Origin: Odoribacter sp. | GTDB lineage: Bacteria; Bacteroidota; Bacteroidia; Bacteroidales; Muribaculaceae | Direction of reading: 5' to 3' | Length of the DNA stretch: 64,000 nucleotides | Assembly (NCBI GenBank): GCA_023663145.1 | Contig: JAMPHZ010000003.1 | Coordinates: 60,612 to 124,611 of the forward strand | Shown: positions 35,209-44,100 of the stretch, piece by piece | Layout of the letters: every line of letters begins with the position of its first letter | How positions within the stretch are numbered: the stretch's first letter is position 1 | The notes under the pieces: model-generated | The model's input: only the letters and a program-made list of their open reading frames with translations | Told to the model about the DNA's origin: nothing | Database searches by the model: none | Position numbers and translations under genes: made by a program

Positions 35209-37101
35209 ATGAAATTTTTCAAATATACATTGGTAGCTGCCGCATCGGCAATGGCTCTCGGGTTCTCAGCTTGTAGCGATGACAACGAGTATCAGCCTGC
35301 CACAGCGACTCCTGGTCTTTACTTCTCGACCGGCGCAGCTGCAACCGAGGGTATCGATCCCGACGCAACTTCATTCACCGTCACCGTTTCACGGTCGGGC
35401 ATGACCGAGGCAGCCACATACGCCCTCTCATCTACCGCAGCAATCGGTTCTGCAGAACTTGAAGCGGCAGAAAACCCGTTCACTGTGCCTGCATCAGTGG
35501 CTTTCGCCGATGGTGCCGAATCAGCTGATGTTATAATCAACATCAATCCGGCTCTCTTTGACGCCAATACAGCCTACACCCTCATCCTCGCACTTCCTGA
35601 GGATGCTCCCGCCTACAACTTCGGTTCCACTACCACCGTACTCACCGTTCAGGTTAAGGAATCATGGAGCGATTGGGAAGAATACGAGGACGGCCTCGCT
35701 ACATGGAATTACGCCCAGGGCTTCTTCAGCGACCTCACCGGTGACGATCCTGACCTCCCCCTCTCGATCCGTGACAATCTCAATGATCCCACCAAGCACC
35801 AGTTCCGTCTCGAACATTGGGCAGCCAATACCACTCTTATCATCGATTGGGACGAGACCACCAACATTTGCACCATTGAGCCACAACTCACCGGTAAAAA
35901 GCTCAATGTGACAGGTATAGGCGTATGTGACTGCTATATCTCCACAATCTATCCTTTATTCGATGACACAACAGAAGCAGCCGAAGCTTCAACCTTCGAT
36001 CCGGAGACCGGCGAGTTCGACCTCTACGTTCTCTACGTTGTACCTTACAACGGCGGTTGGGGAAGATTTGATGACGGTGGCTACGAATACCTCACCTGTG
36101 GCGAGTATGCTGACTACAGCATCGCACTCACCTACAACGGCTACCTCACCAAGCCCAACGAAGAAATGGCTGCAAGCCTCACCGTCAGCGTGGGTGCCCA
36201 GGCTTCGAAAGCTCTCCTTGCTATCTCGGCCGACCTCGGTGCAACAGATCTCCTCGGCGCCATCCTCGGCGGCACAGTAGAAACCGTTGAAATCGGTCCC
36301 GGCGCCAACCAGAATGTAGAGTTGCCCATCGCAACTGCCGGTGACTACACCGTAGTAGCCGTATCATTCAAGGACGACGAAGCCCAGCAGGCAGCCAAGG
36401 CTGAGTTCGCAGTTACCGCAGGTACAGGTGGCAGCTGGAAGAACATCGCTACAGTTGACTTCGTTGACGGTTGGGTAACACCGTTCTATGAAATCACCGA
36501 CAAGAACGAAAATGTAATTCCCTACACCGAACTCGCATGGCAGGTACAGGGCCAGGCAAGCCTCGAGAACGACGGCGTATACCGCCTCAAGAGCCCCTGG
36601 ACTAATGACGACTGCGTGCTCTACTACCTCGGAGCCAACATTAACAAGACTGCTACCGATCTCATCATCGATGCACAGAATCCCAACTGCGTCAAAGTCA
36701 TTCCCCAATACAGCGGCTTCACATCAAGCAGCGAAGAATTCTACATCGCCAACATGGCCGGCTACTACAGCACTCAGGGAATTGAAGACAACGCAATTAT
36801 CGGTGAAGGGTTCAATGACATCTGGGATGACGGTTACATCTACATCTCAGTACCTCTCGTAGGCTGGACAATTGACAAGTGTACTCTCATCCACCGTGAT
36901 GAACCCCACACCGAAATCTTCTTCGACCTTCAGGGCAGCAGCGCAGCTCCTGCAAAAGCCAAGGCAAAGAATACTTTCAACGTTGCCCGCGTGAACGCCT
37001 CTGTCAAATCAGGCTTACGCATACCCATGATCAAGAACGACACCCGCTCACTCTACCACGGCCCTGTTACCGTAACAGAGAAGCCTTTCCGCGTTCGCTG
37101 A
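35209..37101 (+). CDS. Surface lipoprotein of the SusCD locus with duplicated beta-modules
   Basis: The 630-residue product has a lipobox FSAC (Cys22) followed by SDDNEYQ. An N-terminal beta-sandwich of Calx-beta or DUF1735-like type (about 32-150: TSFTVTVSRSGMTEAATYAL) precedes two related modules of about 130 residues, beginning near 152 and 412. They share a Trp-rich opening, an [FY]RL phrase, LIID, and a C.IEPQLTG / C.KVIPQYSG phrase. It occupies the place of SusE/SusF-type accessory binding proteins but is not clearly homologous to them. It is probably exposed on the surface and binds the transported ligand. A strong terminator follows. Confidence 0.8.
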   Translation: MKFFKYTLVAAASAMALGFSACSDDNEYQPATATPGLYFSTGAAATEGIDPDATSFTVTVSRSGMTEAATYALSSTAAIGSAELEAAENPFTVPASVAFADGAESADVIININPALFDANTAYTLILALPEDAPAYNFGSTTTVLTVQVKESWSDWEEYEDGLATWNYAQGFFSDLTGDDPDLPLSIRDNLNDPTKHQFRLEHWAANTTLIIDWDETTNICTIEPQLTGKKLNVTGIGVCDCYISTIYPLFDDTTEAAEASTFDPETGEFDLYVLYVVPYNGGWGRFDDGGYEYLTCGEYADYSIALTYNGYLTKPNEEMAASLTVSVGAQASKALLAISADLGATDLLGAILGGTVETVEIGPGANQNVELPIATAGDYTVVAVSFKDDEAQQAAKAEFAVTAGTGGSWKNIATVDFVDGWVTPFYEITDKNENVIPYTELAWQVQGQASLENDGVYRLKSPWTNDDCVLYYLGANINKTATDLIIDAQNPNCVKVIPQYSGFTSSSEEFYIANMAGYYSTQGIEDNAIIGEGFNDIWDDGYIYISVPLVGWTIDKCTLIHRDEPHTEIFFDLQGSSAAPAKAKAKNTFNVARVNASVKSGLRIPMIKNDTRSLYHGPVTVTEKPFRVR

Positions 37102-37126
37102 TTCAATCATACAACCTACTATATGG

Positions 37127-37157
37127 CGCGACCCCTCATGCAGGGGTCGCGTTTTTT
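37127..37157 (+). terminator. Terminator of the susCD-like operon
   Basis: Perfect ten-base arms (37127-37136 and 37142-37151), a five-base loop and a T run to 37157. Confidence 0.9.
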
Positions 37158-37222
37158 ACTATAGCACAACACCTTTACGTGCAAAAAAATGCTAAATTCA
37201 CGGCTACCTGCGATTTTTTTGC

Positions 37223-37230
37223 TAACTTTG
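37223..37230 (+). promoter_or_regulatory. -7 promoter box of the GT5-like / DUF4270 genes
   Basis: TAACTTTG, 57 bases before the ATG at 37288. Confidence 0.7.
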
Positions 37231-37287
37231 CACTTATAAACCGAAGTTGTACCCGATCCAAAGGGATGCGCTCTTCAAATTCTAAAG

Positions 37288-38094
37288 ATGATGGACATCA
37301 ACAAAGTGCTTTTCATATCGCAGGAGATTACTCCTTACCTACCAGCCGACCCACTCTCTCTCTTCAGCCGGGACCTTCCACAAAGTCTCGCTGAAAAAGG
37401 CATTGAAGTAAGAACGTTCATGCCCCGCTACGGAGCTATCAACGAGCGACGCAATCAGTTGCATGAAGTAATACGCCTGTCGGGTCTGAACATCGTCATT
37501 GACGACACCGACCATCCGCTCATCATCAAGGTAGCCACACTGCAGCCATCGCGCATGCAGGTATACTTCATTGACAACGATGACTTCTTCTCACGTCACG
37601 CGACAGATCTCGAGATTGACTCGCACGCCCATGAGAACGATGAGCGCGCCATATTTTTTGTACGCGGCGTGCTTGAGACCGCCAAGAAACTCCGTTGGAT
37701 CCCGTCCATCATCCATTGCACCGGTTGGATCTCGGCACTCTCACCACTCTACCTCAAGAAGCTCTACGCCGACGACCCTGCATTCAATCAGGCAAAAGTC
37801 GTATTCTCTCTCTTCGACCGCAACCTTCCCGAGAATTTCGATCCGCGTTTCGTTGAAAAACTGATGCAGGACGGCATAGCCCCCGAATGGCTGTCAGCCC
37901 TGGGTGACGGACCATTTGATCTCGCCGCGCTCAACCGCCTTGCCATCGACTACGCCGATGCCATCGCAATCAGCTCACCCGACATTGATCCCGCAACACT
38001 CGAATACGCACGCCAAAGCGGTAAACCACTCCTCGAATATCCCGGCGAAGAAAACTACGCCCAGGCCTACGGCGACTTCTACCGCTCGCTTTAA
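37288..38094 (+). CDS. Stand-alone N-terminal domain of a GT5 glycogen/starch synthase-like protein
   Basis: The 268 residues correspond only to the N-terminal Rossmann domain of GT5 synthases: KVLFISQEITPYLPADPLS, the LPQSLAEKGIEVRTFMPRYG loop, the HENDERAIFFVRGVLE segment and IIHCTGWISALSPLYL. The C-terminal GT-B half that binds ADP-glucose is absent, and the Lys-x-Gly-Gly of true synthases is replaced by PADPLS. It is therefore unlikely to make glycogen alone. The same short protein occurs ahead of DUF4270 genes in other Bacteroidales as I recall, so the pair seems conserved. A start at 37291 is equally possible. Confidence 0.85.
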   Translation: MMDINKVLFISQEITPYLPADPLSLFSRDLPQSLAEKGIEVRTFMPRYGAINERRNQLHEVIRLSGLNIVIDDTDHPLIIKVATLQPSRMQVYFIDNDDFFSRHATDLEIDSHAHENDERAIFFVRGVLETAKKLRWIPSIIHCTGWISALSPLYLKKLYADDPAFNQAKVVFSLFDRNLPENFDPRFVEKLMQDGIAPEWLSALGDGPFDLAALNRLAIDYADAIAISSPDIDPATLEYARQSGKPLLEYPGEENYAQAYGDFYRSL

Positions 38095-38110
38095 CTCACC
38101 CATCACCCTG

Positions 38111-39496
38111 ATGAAATCACTACTGCTGTCATTAATAGCCATCGCAGGCCTTACAGCCTTCGTGGCATGCGATGATGCCTCTTCGGTCGGCAACGTACTT
38201 GACAACGAAACTGTTGTCATTGTCATAGACTCAAACTACACCGTCACAGGCACATCAGAAGCAAATCCTGTCGTCCAGTCTCGCACACTCTCCCAGCTGC
38301 TCGGCAAAATTGAAGCGCCACGCTACGGCAATATAACCTCAAATGTCGTGGCACAATTCATGCCTTCAACCGATATCGACACCGCCAAAATGACCGCTGC
38401 CGACATTGACTCAGTGAAGCTCTTCATGCAGATGGACAACGACGCATTCGTGGGTGACTCACTCGTACCCATGGGGCTGCAGGTTTACCGTCTGACACGT
38501 GAGCTTCCCTATCCCATCTACTCCAACTTCAATCCCGACGGATATTACGATCCATCGCCTATTGGCGGCGCAGTATACACCGCATCGGTCCTCAACGAGC
38601 CTGATTCAGTGCAAAAGCGCACTATGAAAGCCGTAATAGTTGACCTTCCGACATCGCTCGGCCGAGAAATCTTCGACGCCTATAAAGCCAATCCCGCCAC
38701 ATTCAGCAATCCCGAGACATTCACCGCCGAGGTATTCCAAGGCCTCTACTTCCGCTCAAGCTACGGTTCGGGCCGCATCAGCGACTTCACCACCACATCA
38801 ATCCGCCTGTATTACCATAAGACAATTTACAACACCGACTCGGCACGATACGAAACCACCAACTACACCGGCGACTACCTTGCCGTAACACCCGAGGTTA
38901 TTGTAAATAACAATATAAAGTTCACACCCGCTCCCGAACTTGAGCAAATGGTAGCCGACGGAGACCATATCCTCGCAGCACCGGCCGGTTATCAGGTTGA
39001 AATAAAGTTCCCCGGGCGAGAGCTCCTCGAAGCATACAACAAATATCAGGGAAGCCTGCGCGTGCTCAACACTCTCACATTTGAGATCCCGGCCGACTCT
39101 ATCGCCAACGACTACTCAATCGCTCCGCCACCTTACGCCATGCTGATCGTCAAGAATCAGCTCAACGAATTCTACGCTGCCAATACTATCCCTGACAACG
39201 TAACCCAATTCTACGCGCCGTACAACACAACTACCCGCTCATATAACTTCACAGCCATGCGGGGTTACCTGCTTGACCTGCTTTCAAAAGAGCAGATCAC
39301 CGATGACGACCTCACATTCCTGCTCTGCCCCGTTCAGGTCAACACTGAGACTGCCGCCAACACCGGTTACGGAACATCGTCAACCATCGTAACATCGGTA
39401 GTACCATATGTATCAAAACCCGCAATGGCCCGTATTTCGCTCTCAGATGCAAAAATTAAGCTGACATTTAGCGCTCAACCCGGAAAAAATTTCTAA
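38111..39496 (+). CDS. DUF4270 lipoprotein
   Basis: The 461-residue product has a lipoprotein signal peptide, with VACDD at about 18-22. It shows the DUF4270 arrangement: VVIVIDSNYTVTGTSEANPVVQSRTLSQLLGKIEAPRYG-type opening (here about 35-75), long beta-rich central part and a conserved LRVLNTLTFEIPAD segment. The start at 38111 was chosen for the signal peptide and because it follows the GT5-like stop by 16 bases. The function is unknown. Its stop codon overlaps the promoter box of the tRNA gene. Confidence 0.85.
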   Translation: MKSLLLSLIAIAGLTAFVACDDASSVGNVLDNETVVIVIDSNYTVTGTSEANPVVQSRTLSQLLGKIEAPRYGNITSNVVAQFMPSTDIDTAKMTAADIDSVKLFMQMDNDAFVGDSLVPMGLQVYRLTRELPYPIYSNFNPDGYYDPSPIGGAVYTASVLNEPDSVQKRTMKAVIVDLPTSLGREIFDAYKANPATFSNPETFTAEVFQGLYFRSSYGSGRISDFTTTSIRLYYHKTIYNTDSARYETTNYTGDYLAVTPEVIVNNNIKFTPAPELEQMVADGDHILAAPAGYQVEIKFPGRELLEAYNKYQGSLRVLNTLTFEIPADSIANDYSIAPPPYAMLIVKNQLNEFYAANTIPDNVTQFYAPYNTTTRSYNFTAMRGYLLDLLSKEQITDDDLTFLLCPVQVNTETAANTGYGTSSTIVTSVVPYVSKPAMARISLSDAKIKLTFSAQPGKNF

Positions 39497-39501
39497 CTTT
39501 G
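39494..39501 (+). promoter_or_regulatory. -7 promoter box of tRNA-Thr
   Basis: TAACTTTG begins with the TAA stop of the DUF4270 gene and lies 49 bases before the tRNA. Confidence 0.65.
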
Positions 39502-39550
39502 CACCATAAACCGGCAAAAGGACAACCTTAAGCATCAAGCCGGCATAAAA

Positions 39551-39623
39551 GCCGCAATAGCTCAGTTGGTAGAGCATTTCATTCGTAACGAAAAGGTCGT
39601 GGGTTCGAGTCCCACTCGCGGCT
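39551..39623 (+). tRNA. tRNA-Thr (anticodon CGT)
   Basis: A 73-base cloverleaf: acceptor arm 39551-39557, D arm GCTC/GAGC, anticodon loop TTCGTAA (CGT, reads ACG), and T arm GTGGG/CCCAC with TTCGAGT. CCA is not encoded in full. Two positions that should pair do not: A6 faces C67 in the acceptor stem and A31 faces C39 in the anticodon stem. A terminator follows at once. Confidence 0.9.
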
Positions 39624-39628
39624 CCGAC

Positions 39629-39674
39629 AAAAGGTATAAGATAACCATGGATGTAAGATTATCTTATACCTTTT
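39629..39674 (+). terminator. Terminator of tRNA-Thr
   Basis: Sixteen-base perfect arms (39629-39644 and 39659-39674) followed by T-rich sequence. Confidence 0.85.
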
Positions 39675-39726
39675 TACTTTTCCGCCATTCAAATTCGGGG
39701 AACCAACCACCTAAGTCATTGATTAC

Positions 39727-39885
39727 TTATAGCAATGATTTACAAGCTATAACACAGCGATTGCGGGCCATCTGCGCATGATGCCCGCAATCGCTGCATA
39801 GAGTAATCTGATGCTCTTGTCTAAGGTAACGCTCTTGAATCTCACGGGTAACTCTTGTAGCACTTTCAGCCTCAAAATTGGAATT
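39727..39885 (-). other. Gene-free stretch after tRNA-Thr with two overlapping open minus-strand frames and a 14-bp hairpin
   Basis: No complete gene is present between 39675 and 40076. On the minus strand one frame is open for 52 codons with no ATG and contains LCSDCGHHAQMARNRC, a Cys/His spacing like a zinc ribbon. A second frame is open for 49 codons (ending in MRRWPAIAVL). Within it a 14-bp perfect hairpin pairs 39755-39768 with 39783-39796. A plus-strand TATCTTTG box is at 39924-39931. It may be a gene remnant or an unannotated RNA. I cannot decide between them. Confidence 0.35.
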
Positions 39886-40076
39886 TCAACTCCGGGTTAT
39901 CCCTGAAGGGGTCACCTTCTCATTATCTTTGTGTGTTTTACTATAAAAACGCCATAGACCGAGAAAAGTTTTACAAATATTACATTACTGTTAAAATACA
40001 GCAACATTTGTTACAGTTATTTTTCTCTGACGTTTCCTGCCTCGACTATTTTTTTGCTTTTTCCGACGGAAAATAT

Positions 40077-40084
40077 TAACTTTG
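40077..40084 (+). promoter_or_regulatory. -7 promoter box giving a probably leaderless parE mRNA
   Basis: TAACTTTG ends five bases before the ATG at 40090 and rules out an upstream in-frame start at 40054. Confidence 0.75.
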
Positions 40085-40089
40085 CATTT

Positions 40090-42018
40090 ATGATTGAAGA
40101 ACTTGACTTTGAAGTCGACGACGAACTCACATCACCGCCGGCAGTTGATTATACCGAAGACGATATACGCACCCTCGACCCGATGGAGCATATACGCAAA
40201 CGCCCCGGCATGTACATCGGCAAATTGGGCGACGGCTCAGGAAGCGATGACGGAATATATGTTCTACTCAAGGAAGTAATCGACAACTCCATCGACGAAT
40301 ACATGATGGGATTCGGCAAGGAAGTTACGATCGACATTGCAGGTGGCGTGGTAGCCGTGCGCGACTACGGCCGCGGCGTGCCACTCGGCAAACTTATCGA
40401 AGTAGCCTCAACAATGAACACCGGCGCCAAATATGACAACAAGGCATTCAAAAAGTCAGTAGGTCTAAACGGCGTGGGCATCAAAGCAGTCAACGCACTC
40501 TCAAGCGAGTTCACAATACGCGCCGTACGCGATGGAAAAAAGAAAGAAGCGCACTTTGCATGCGGTGTGATGCAATCACAAAGCGAGATCGAAGACACCG
40601 ACGAACGCAACGGCACATACGTACAATTCACGCCCGACGCCACCATCTTCGTCGACTATGCCTACCGCGACGAATATGTAGAACAACTCCTGCGCAATTA
40701 CACATACCTCAACACCGGCCTCAAGATGGTGTATAACGGCCGCACATTTGTGTCGCGCCGGGGTCTACTCGACCTCCTGCAGCAAAACATGACACAAGAG
40801 CCGCTATACCCCATCATACACCTCAAGGGCGAAGACATCGAAGTGGCCATAACCCACGCCAAGCAATACGGAGAAGAATACTATTCATTCGTCAACGGAC
40901 AGCACACCACTCAGGGAGGTACACACCTCACCGCATTCAAGGAAGCAGTCTCCCGAACTCTCAAAGACTATTTCGGACGCAATTTCGAATATTCCGACAT
41001 TCGCAACGGCATCGTGGCTGCAATAGCCATAAAAGTTGAAGAACCCGTATTTGAATCGCAGACCAAGACAAAACTCGGCTCGCGCGATATGGGACCCGAC
41101 GGCCCCACCGTTGCCAAATTCACAGGTGATTTCATCAAAAAAGAGCTCGATGATTATCTGCACCGAAATCTTGATGTCGCCGACACCATCCTGCGCAAAA
41201 TACAGGAAAGCGAACGCGAGCGCAAGGCAATGGCCGGTATCTCGAAGCTCGCACGCGAGAAAGCAAAAAAAGTATCACTCCATAACCGCAAGCTGATCGA
41301 CTGCAACGTACATCTCAACGACTCCCGCGGCGATGACCTCAAAAAACAAGCGTCATCAATATTTCTCACCGAGGGCGACTCGGCCGGCGGATCGATCACA
41401 AAAGTACGCAACGCCGACACACAGGCAGTGTTCATGCTGCGGGGCAAGCCACTCAACACATATGGAGTCACAAAAAAAGTACTCTACGAAAACGAAGAAT
41501 TCAACCTGCTGCAAGCCGCACTAAACATCGAGGAAGGCATCGACAACCTCAGATACAACAAAGTCATCATAGCTACCGATGCCGATGTTGACGGTATGCA
41601 CATAAGATTGCTGCTCATAACATTCTTCCTACAATTCTTCCCCGATCTTATAAAGAAAGGCCATGTCTACGTGCTACAGACCCCCCTGTTCAGAGTACGT
41701 AACAGCCTCAAGAGCGGAAAAGGAAAGAAAAAAAGCGAAAGCGAAACCTATTACTGCTACACTGACCAGGAGCGCATCGAAGCCATAGCCAAGCTCGGCG
41801 ACAAGGCCGAAATAACCCGCTTCAAGGGACTCGGTGAAATATCCCCTGACGAATTCCGCGACTTCATAGGCCCGGACATGCGCCTTGACAGGGTACCGCT
41901 ACTGAAAGAAGACGGTGTGGATTCACTACTCGAATTCTACATGGGCAAAAACACCATGGAACGGCAGGAATTCATCATCAACAATCTTGTTATCGAAGAT
42001 GACAGTCAGATCTCATGA
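40090..42018 (+). CDS. parE: DNA topoisomerase IV subunit B
   Basis: ATPase and TOPRIM subunit of the type IIA topoisomerase that unlinks daughter chromosomes. The 642 residues show the GHKL ATPase ([14 protein letters not shown] near 35, the [12 protein letters not shown] helix, and the [12 protein letters not shown] loop). The transducer domain contains [16 protein letters not shown]. The TOPRIM domain has [10 protein letters not shown] near 425 and [10 protein letters not shown] near 500. The C-terminal FKGLGE...PDMRLDRV segment is of the ParE/GyrB type. The short length, without the GyrB insertions, favours ParE. The parC partner is not in the window. coaD starts within its last 20 bases. 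Confidence 0.9.
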   Translation: MIEELDFEVDDELTSPPAVDYTEDDIRTLDPMEHIRKRPGMYIGKLGDGSGSDDGIYVLLKEVIDNSIDEYMMGFGKEVTIDIAGGVVAVRDYGRGVPLGKLIEVASTMNTGAKYDNKAFKKSVGLNGVGIKAVNALSSEFTIRAVRDGKKKEAHFACGVMQSQSEIEDTDERNGTYVQFTPDATIFVDYAYRDEYVEQLLRNYTYLNTGLKMVYNGRTFVSRRGLLDLLQQNMTQEPLYPIIHLKGEDIEVAITHAKQYGEEYYSFVNGQHTTQGGTHLTAFKEAVSRTLKDYFGRNFEYSDIRNGIVAAIAIKVEEPVFESQTKTKLGSRDMGPDGPTVAKFTGDFIKKELDDYLHRNLDVADTILRKIQESERERKAMAGISKLAREKAKKVSLHNRKLIDCNVHLNDSRGDDLKKQASSIFLTEGDSAGGSITKVRNADTQAVFMLRGKPLNTYGVTKKVLYENEEFNLLQAALNIEEGIDNLRYNKVIIATDADVDGMHIRLLLITFFLQFFPDLIKKGHVYVLQTPLFRVRNSLKSGKGKKKSESETYYCYTDQERIEAIAKLGDKAEITRFKGLGEISPDEFRDFIGPDMRLDRVPLLKEDGVDSLLEFYMGKNTMERQEFIINNLVIEDDSQIS

Positions 42019-42496
42019 CAACCCCTCCCCCCGACGAGCGCTCTTCGCAGGGTCATTCAACCCGTTCACAGTGGGACATGCATCAGTGGTTGAACGTGCC
42101 TTGGCGCTCTTTGACACAATAGTCATCGCAATAGGTGTCAACGCAGCGAAGACCGACACCACCGCCCATGCCGAGGAACGCGCCGCAGCCATAAGACGCA
42201 TATACACCGAGGCTGCCGGGCGCATTGAGGTGGTAGTCTACAACAGCGAACTCACCGTCGACCTCGCCCGCCGCCTGGACTGCCGATGGCTGCTCAGAGG
42301 CGTGCGCTCCGTAAAAGATTTTGAATATGAACGCGATATGGCCGACCTTAACCGACGTATCGCATCAATCGAGACCATTGTGATGTTCACTCTACCCGAC
42401 CACGCCGCCGTATCATCATCGGCCGTACGTGAGCTTGAATCCTACGGTCACGACATATCCTCCTTTCTCCCAACCAATTATACTACAAAAAAATGA
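41999..42496 (+). CDS. coaD: Phosphopantetheine adenylyltransferase
   Basis: Transfers AMP from ATP to 4'-phosphopantetheine, the penultimate step of coenzyme A synthesis. The 165 residues have [18 protein letters not shown], where T/H-x-G-H is the nucleotidyltransferase motif. [22 protein letters not shown] binds phosphopantetheine, and SSSAVREL is equivalent to the ISSTxxR motif. The chosen ATG at 41999 overlaps the parE end by 20 bases; the extra dozen residues before the first strand make a start slightly downstream conceivable, but no other ATG exists. Its stop overlaps the protease gene start by ATGA. Confidence 0.93.
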   Translation: MTVRSHDNPSPRRALFAGSFNPFTVGHASVVERALALFDTIVIAIGVNAAKTDTTAHAEERAAAIRRIYTEAAGRIEVVVYNSELTVDLARRLDCRWLLRGVRSVKDFEYERDMADLNRRIASIETIVMFTLPDHAAVSSSAVRELESYGHDISSFLPTNYTTKK

Positions 42497-44088
42497 AAAA
42501 AATACTGATAGCGATATTCATTTTAATAGCATTGGCCCCGGCTGTGGCCCAATATGGCGAAATGACTTCCGACCAAAAGCTGCGCGCAGCATTGGCAATC
42601 ATCGAAAGTTACTACGTTGAAGACGTAAATTCAGACTCGCTCGTTGACGAAGCCATAGTGTCAATGCTGCATACACTTGACCCACACTCAGCCTACTCCA
42701 CTCCTCAGGAAACCGAAGAACTCAACCAACCCCTCGAGGGCAAGTTCAGCGGCATCGGAATCCAGTTCAGCATGGTCGAGGATACCGTCTACGTTATCCA
42801 GACGACCGGCGGCGGCCCATCTGAAAAAGTAGGCATCCGCCCCGGCGACCGCATCATCAGCGCCAACGACACCGTCATCGCCGGCAAAAAACTAAACAAC
42901 TCCGGCATCATAAAAGTGCTCCGAGGCCCCAAAGGCTCGATTGTAACCCTGAAAGTGAAGCGGCAGGGAGTTCCTGAACTTATAGAATTTCGCATCGAGC
43001 GCGACGACATCCCTATCTACAGCGTAGATGCCGCATACATGGTCAACGACTCGGTAGGTTACATCTCGGTAAGCCGCTTCGCCGAACACACCGACCGCGA
43101 GATGGTCGATGCAATAAAGCGCCTCAGCGCCAAAGGCATGCAGCACCTCATGCTTGACCTTTCGAGCAACGGTGGCGGCTATCTCGGTTCAGCATTCGAA
43201 ATGGCAAGCGAGTTCCTCGAACCAGGTGACCCAGTAGTATTCACACGCGGGCTTCACGCGCGAGACTCATATTTCAACGTAGATGAACGCTCCGAGATAG
43301 ATGTTGACCGCCTTGTGGTAATTGTCGACCAATACTCAGCATCGGCATCGGAGATATTCTCAGGCGCCATTCAGGAAAACGACCGCGGACTCATCGTGGG
43401 CCGCCGTACATTCGGCAAAGGCCTTGTTCAACGGCCATTCCCATTCCCCGACGGCTCCATGATACGCCTCACCACATCGCGCTACTATACCCCCACAGGG
43501 CGATGCATCCAGAAACCATATGAAAAAGGGCATGGCGAAGAATATCAGCTTGACATGCTCAACCGCTTCAACAGCGGTGAGCTATGGCATGCCGACTCAG
43601 TGAAACTTGACACATCCACACCATTCTACACCCTGCGAAACCACCGCGTTGTATACGGTGGAGGCGGTATCATGCCCGACGTATTCGTACCCGTAGATAC
43701 CTCCCGCACATCACCTTATTACCGTGACATCATAGCCAAGAGCATCGTTAATAAATACGTACTCAATTACATTGAGACAAACCGCGGGACTCTGCTAAAA
43801 GAATACCCCACCGAAGACGACTTCGCAGCTCACTTCACCACTCCCGACGATATGCTCCGCGGACTTATCGACGCAGCAGAAGCCGATGGAGTGCCATTCA
43901 ACGAAAAAGACTGGGAAACTTCCCGCGAGATAATAGCAGCCATGCTCAAGGGCCTGATGCTGCGCGACATGTATGACAACGGCACTTATGTGAGAGCCAC
44001 AAATCCTCTTAACCCCGACTTCCGGGAGGCTCTTGACCTCATCAGCGACCCGGTACGCTACAAACGTCTGCTATCGGGTAAAAACTAA
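42493..44088 (+). CDS. S41-family carboxy-terminal processing protease (CtpA/Prc type)
   Basis: The 531-residue product has a signal peptide (about 1-19), then a PDZ domain (about 80-165, with GIGIQFSMVEDTVYVIQTTGGGPSE and VGIRPGDRII). The serine-lysine protease core has DLSSNGGGYL near 222, the nucleophile region SASASE at 282-287 and the catalytic Lys in FGKG at 307-310. It is a periplasmic tail-specific protease acting on envelope proteins. It is translationally coupled to coaD. The pairing of parE, coaD and this protease is typical of Bacteroidales. Confidence 0.93.
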   Translation: MKKILIAIFILIALAPAVAQYGEMTSDQKLRAALAIIESYYVEDVNSDSLVDEAIVSMLHTLDPHSAYSTPQETEELNQPLEGKFSGIGIQFSMVEDTVYVIQTTGGGPSEKVGIRPGDRIISANDTVIAGKKLNNSGIIKVLRGPKGSIVTLKVKRQGVPELIEFRIERDDIPIYSVDAAYMVNDSVGYISVSRFAEHTDREMVDAIKRLSAKGMQHLMLDLSSNGGGYLGSAFEMASEFLEPGDPVVFTRGLHARDSYFNVDERSEIDVDRLVVIVDQYSASASEIFSGAIQENDRGLIVGRRTFGKGLVQRPFPFPDGSMIRLTTSRYYTPTGRCIQKPYEKGHGEEYQLDMLNRFNSGELWHADSVKLDTSTPFYTLRNHRVVYGGGGIMPDVFVPVDTSRTSPYYRDIIAKSIVNKYVLNYIETNRGTLLKEYPTEDDFAAHFTTPDDMLRGLIDAAEADGVPFNEKDWETSREIIAAMLKGLMLRDMYDNGTYVRATNPLNPDFREALDLISDPVRYKRLLSGKN

Positions 44089-44100
44089 AACTTCACCCCA

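Noticed and set aside
35209..37101. SusE/SusF outer-membrane starch-binding protein
   Set aside because: Position fits, but the modules do not show the SusE/SusF starch-binding pattern and no amylase genes are present.
37288..38094. True glycogen synthase (glgA)
   Set aside because: Only the N-terminal domain is present and the substrate-binding loop is altered, so the gene symbol is not justified.
39551..40076. Integrative element at tRNA-Thr
   Set aside because: No integrase, no duplicated tRNA 3' end and no mobility gene found in the window; only a short coding-like remnant.
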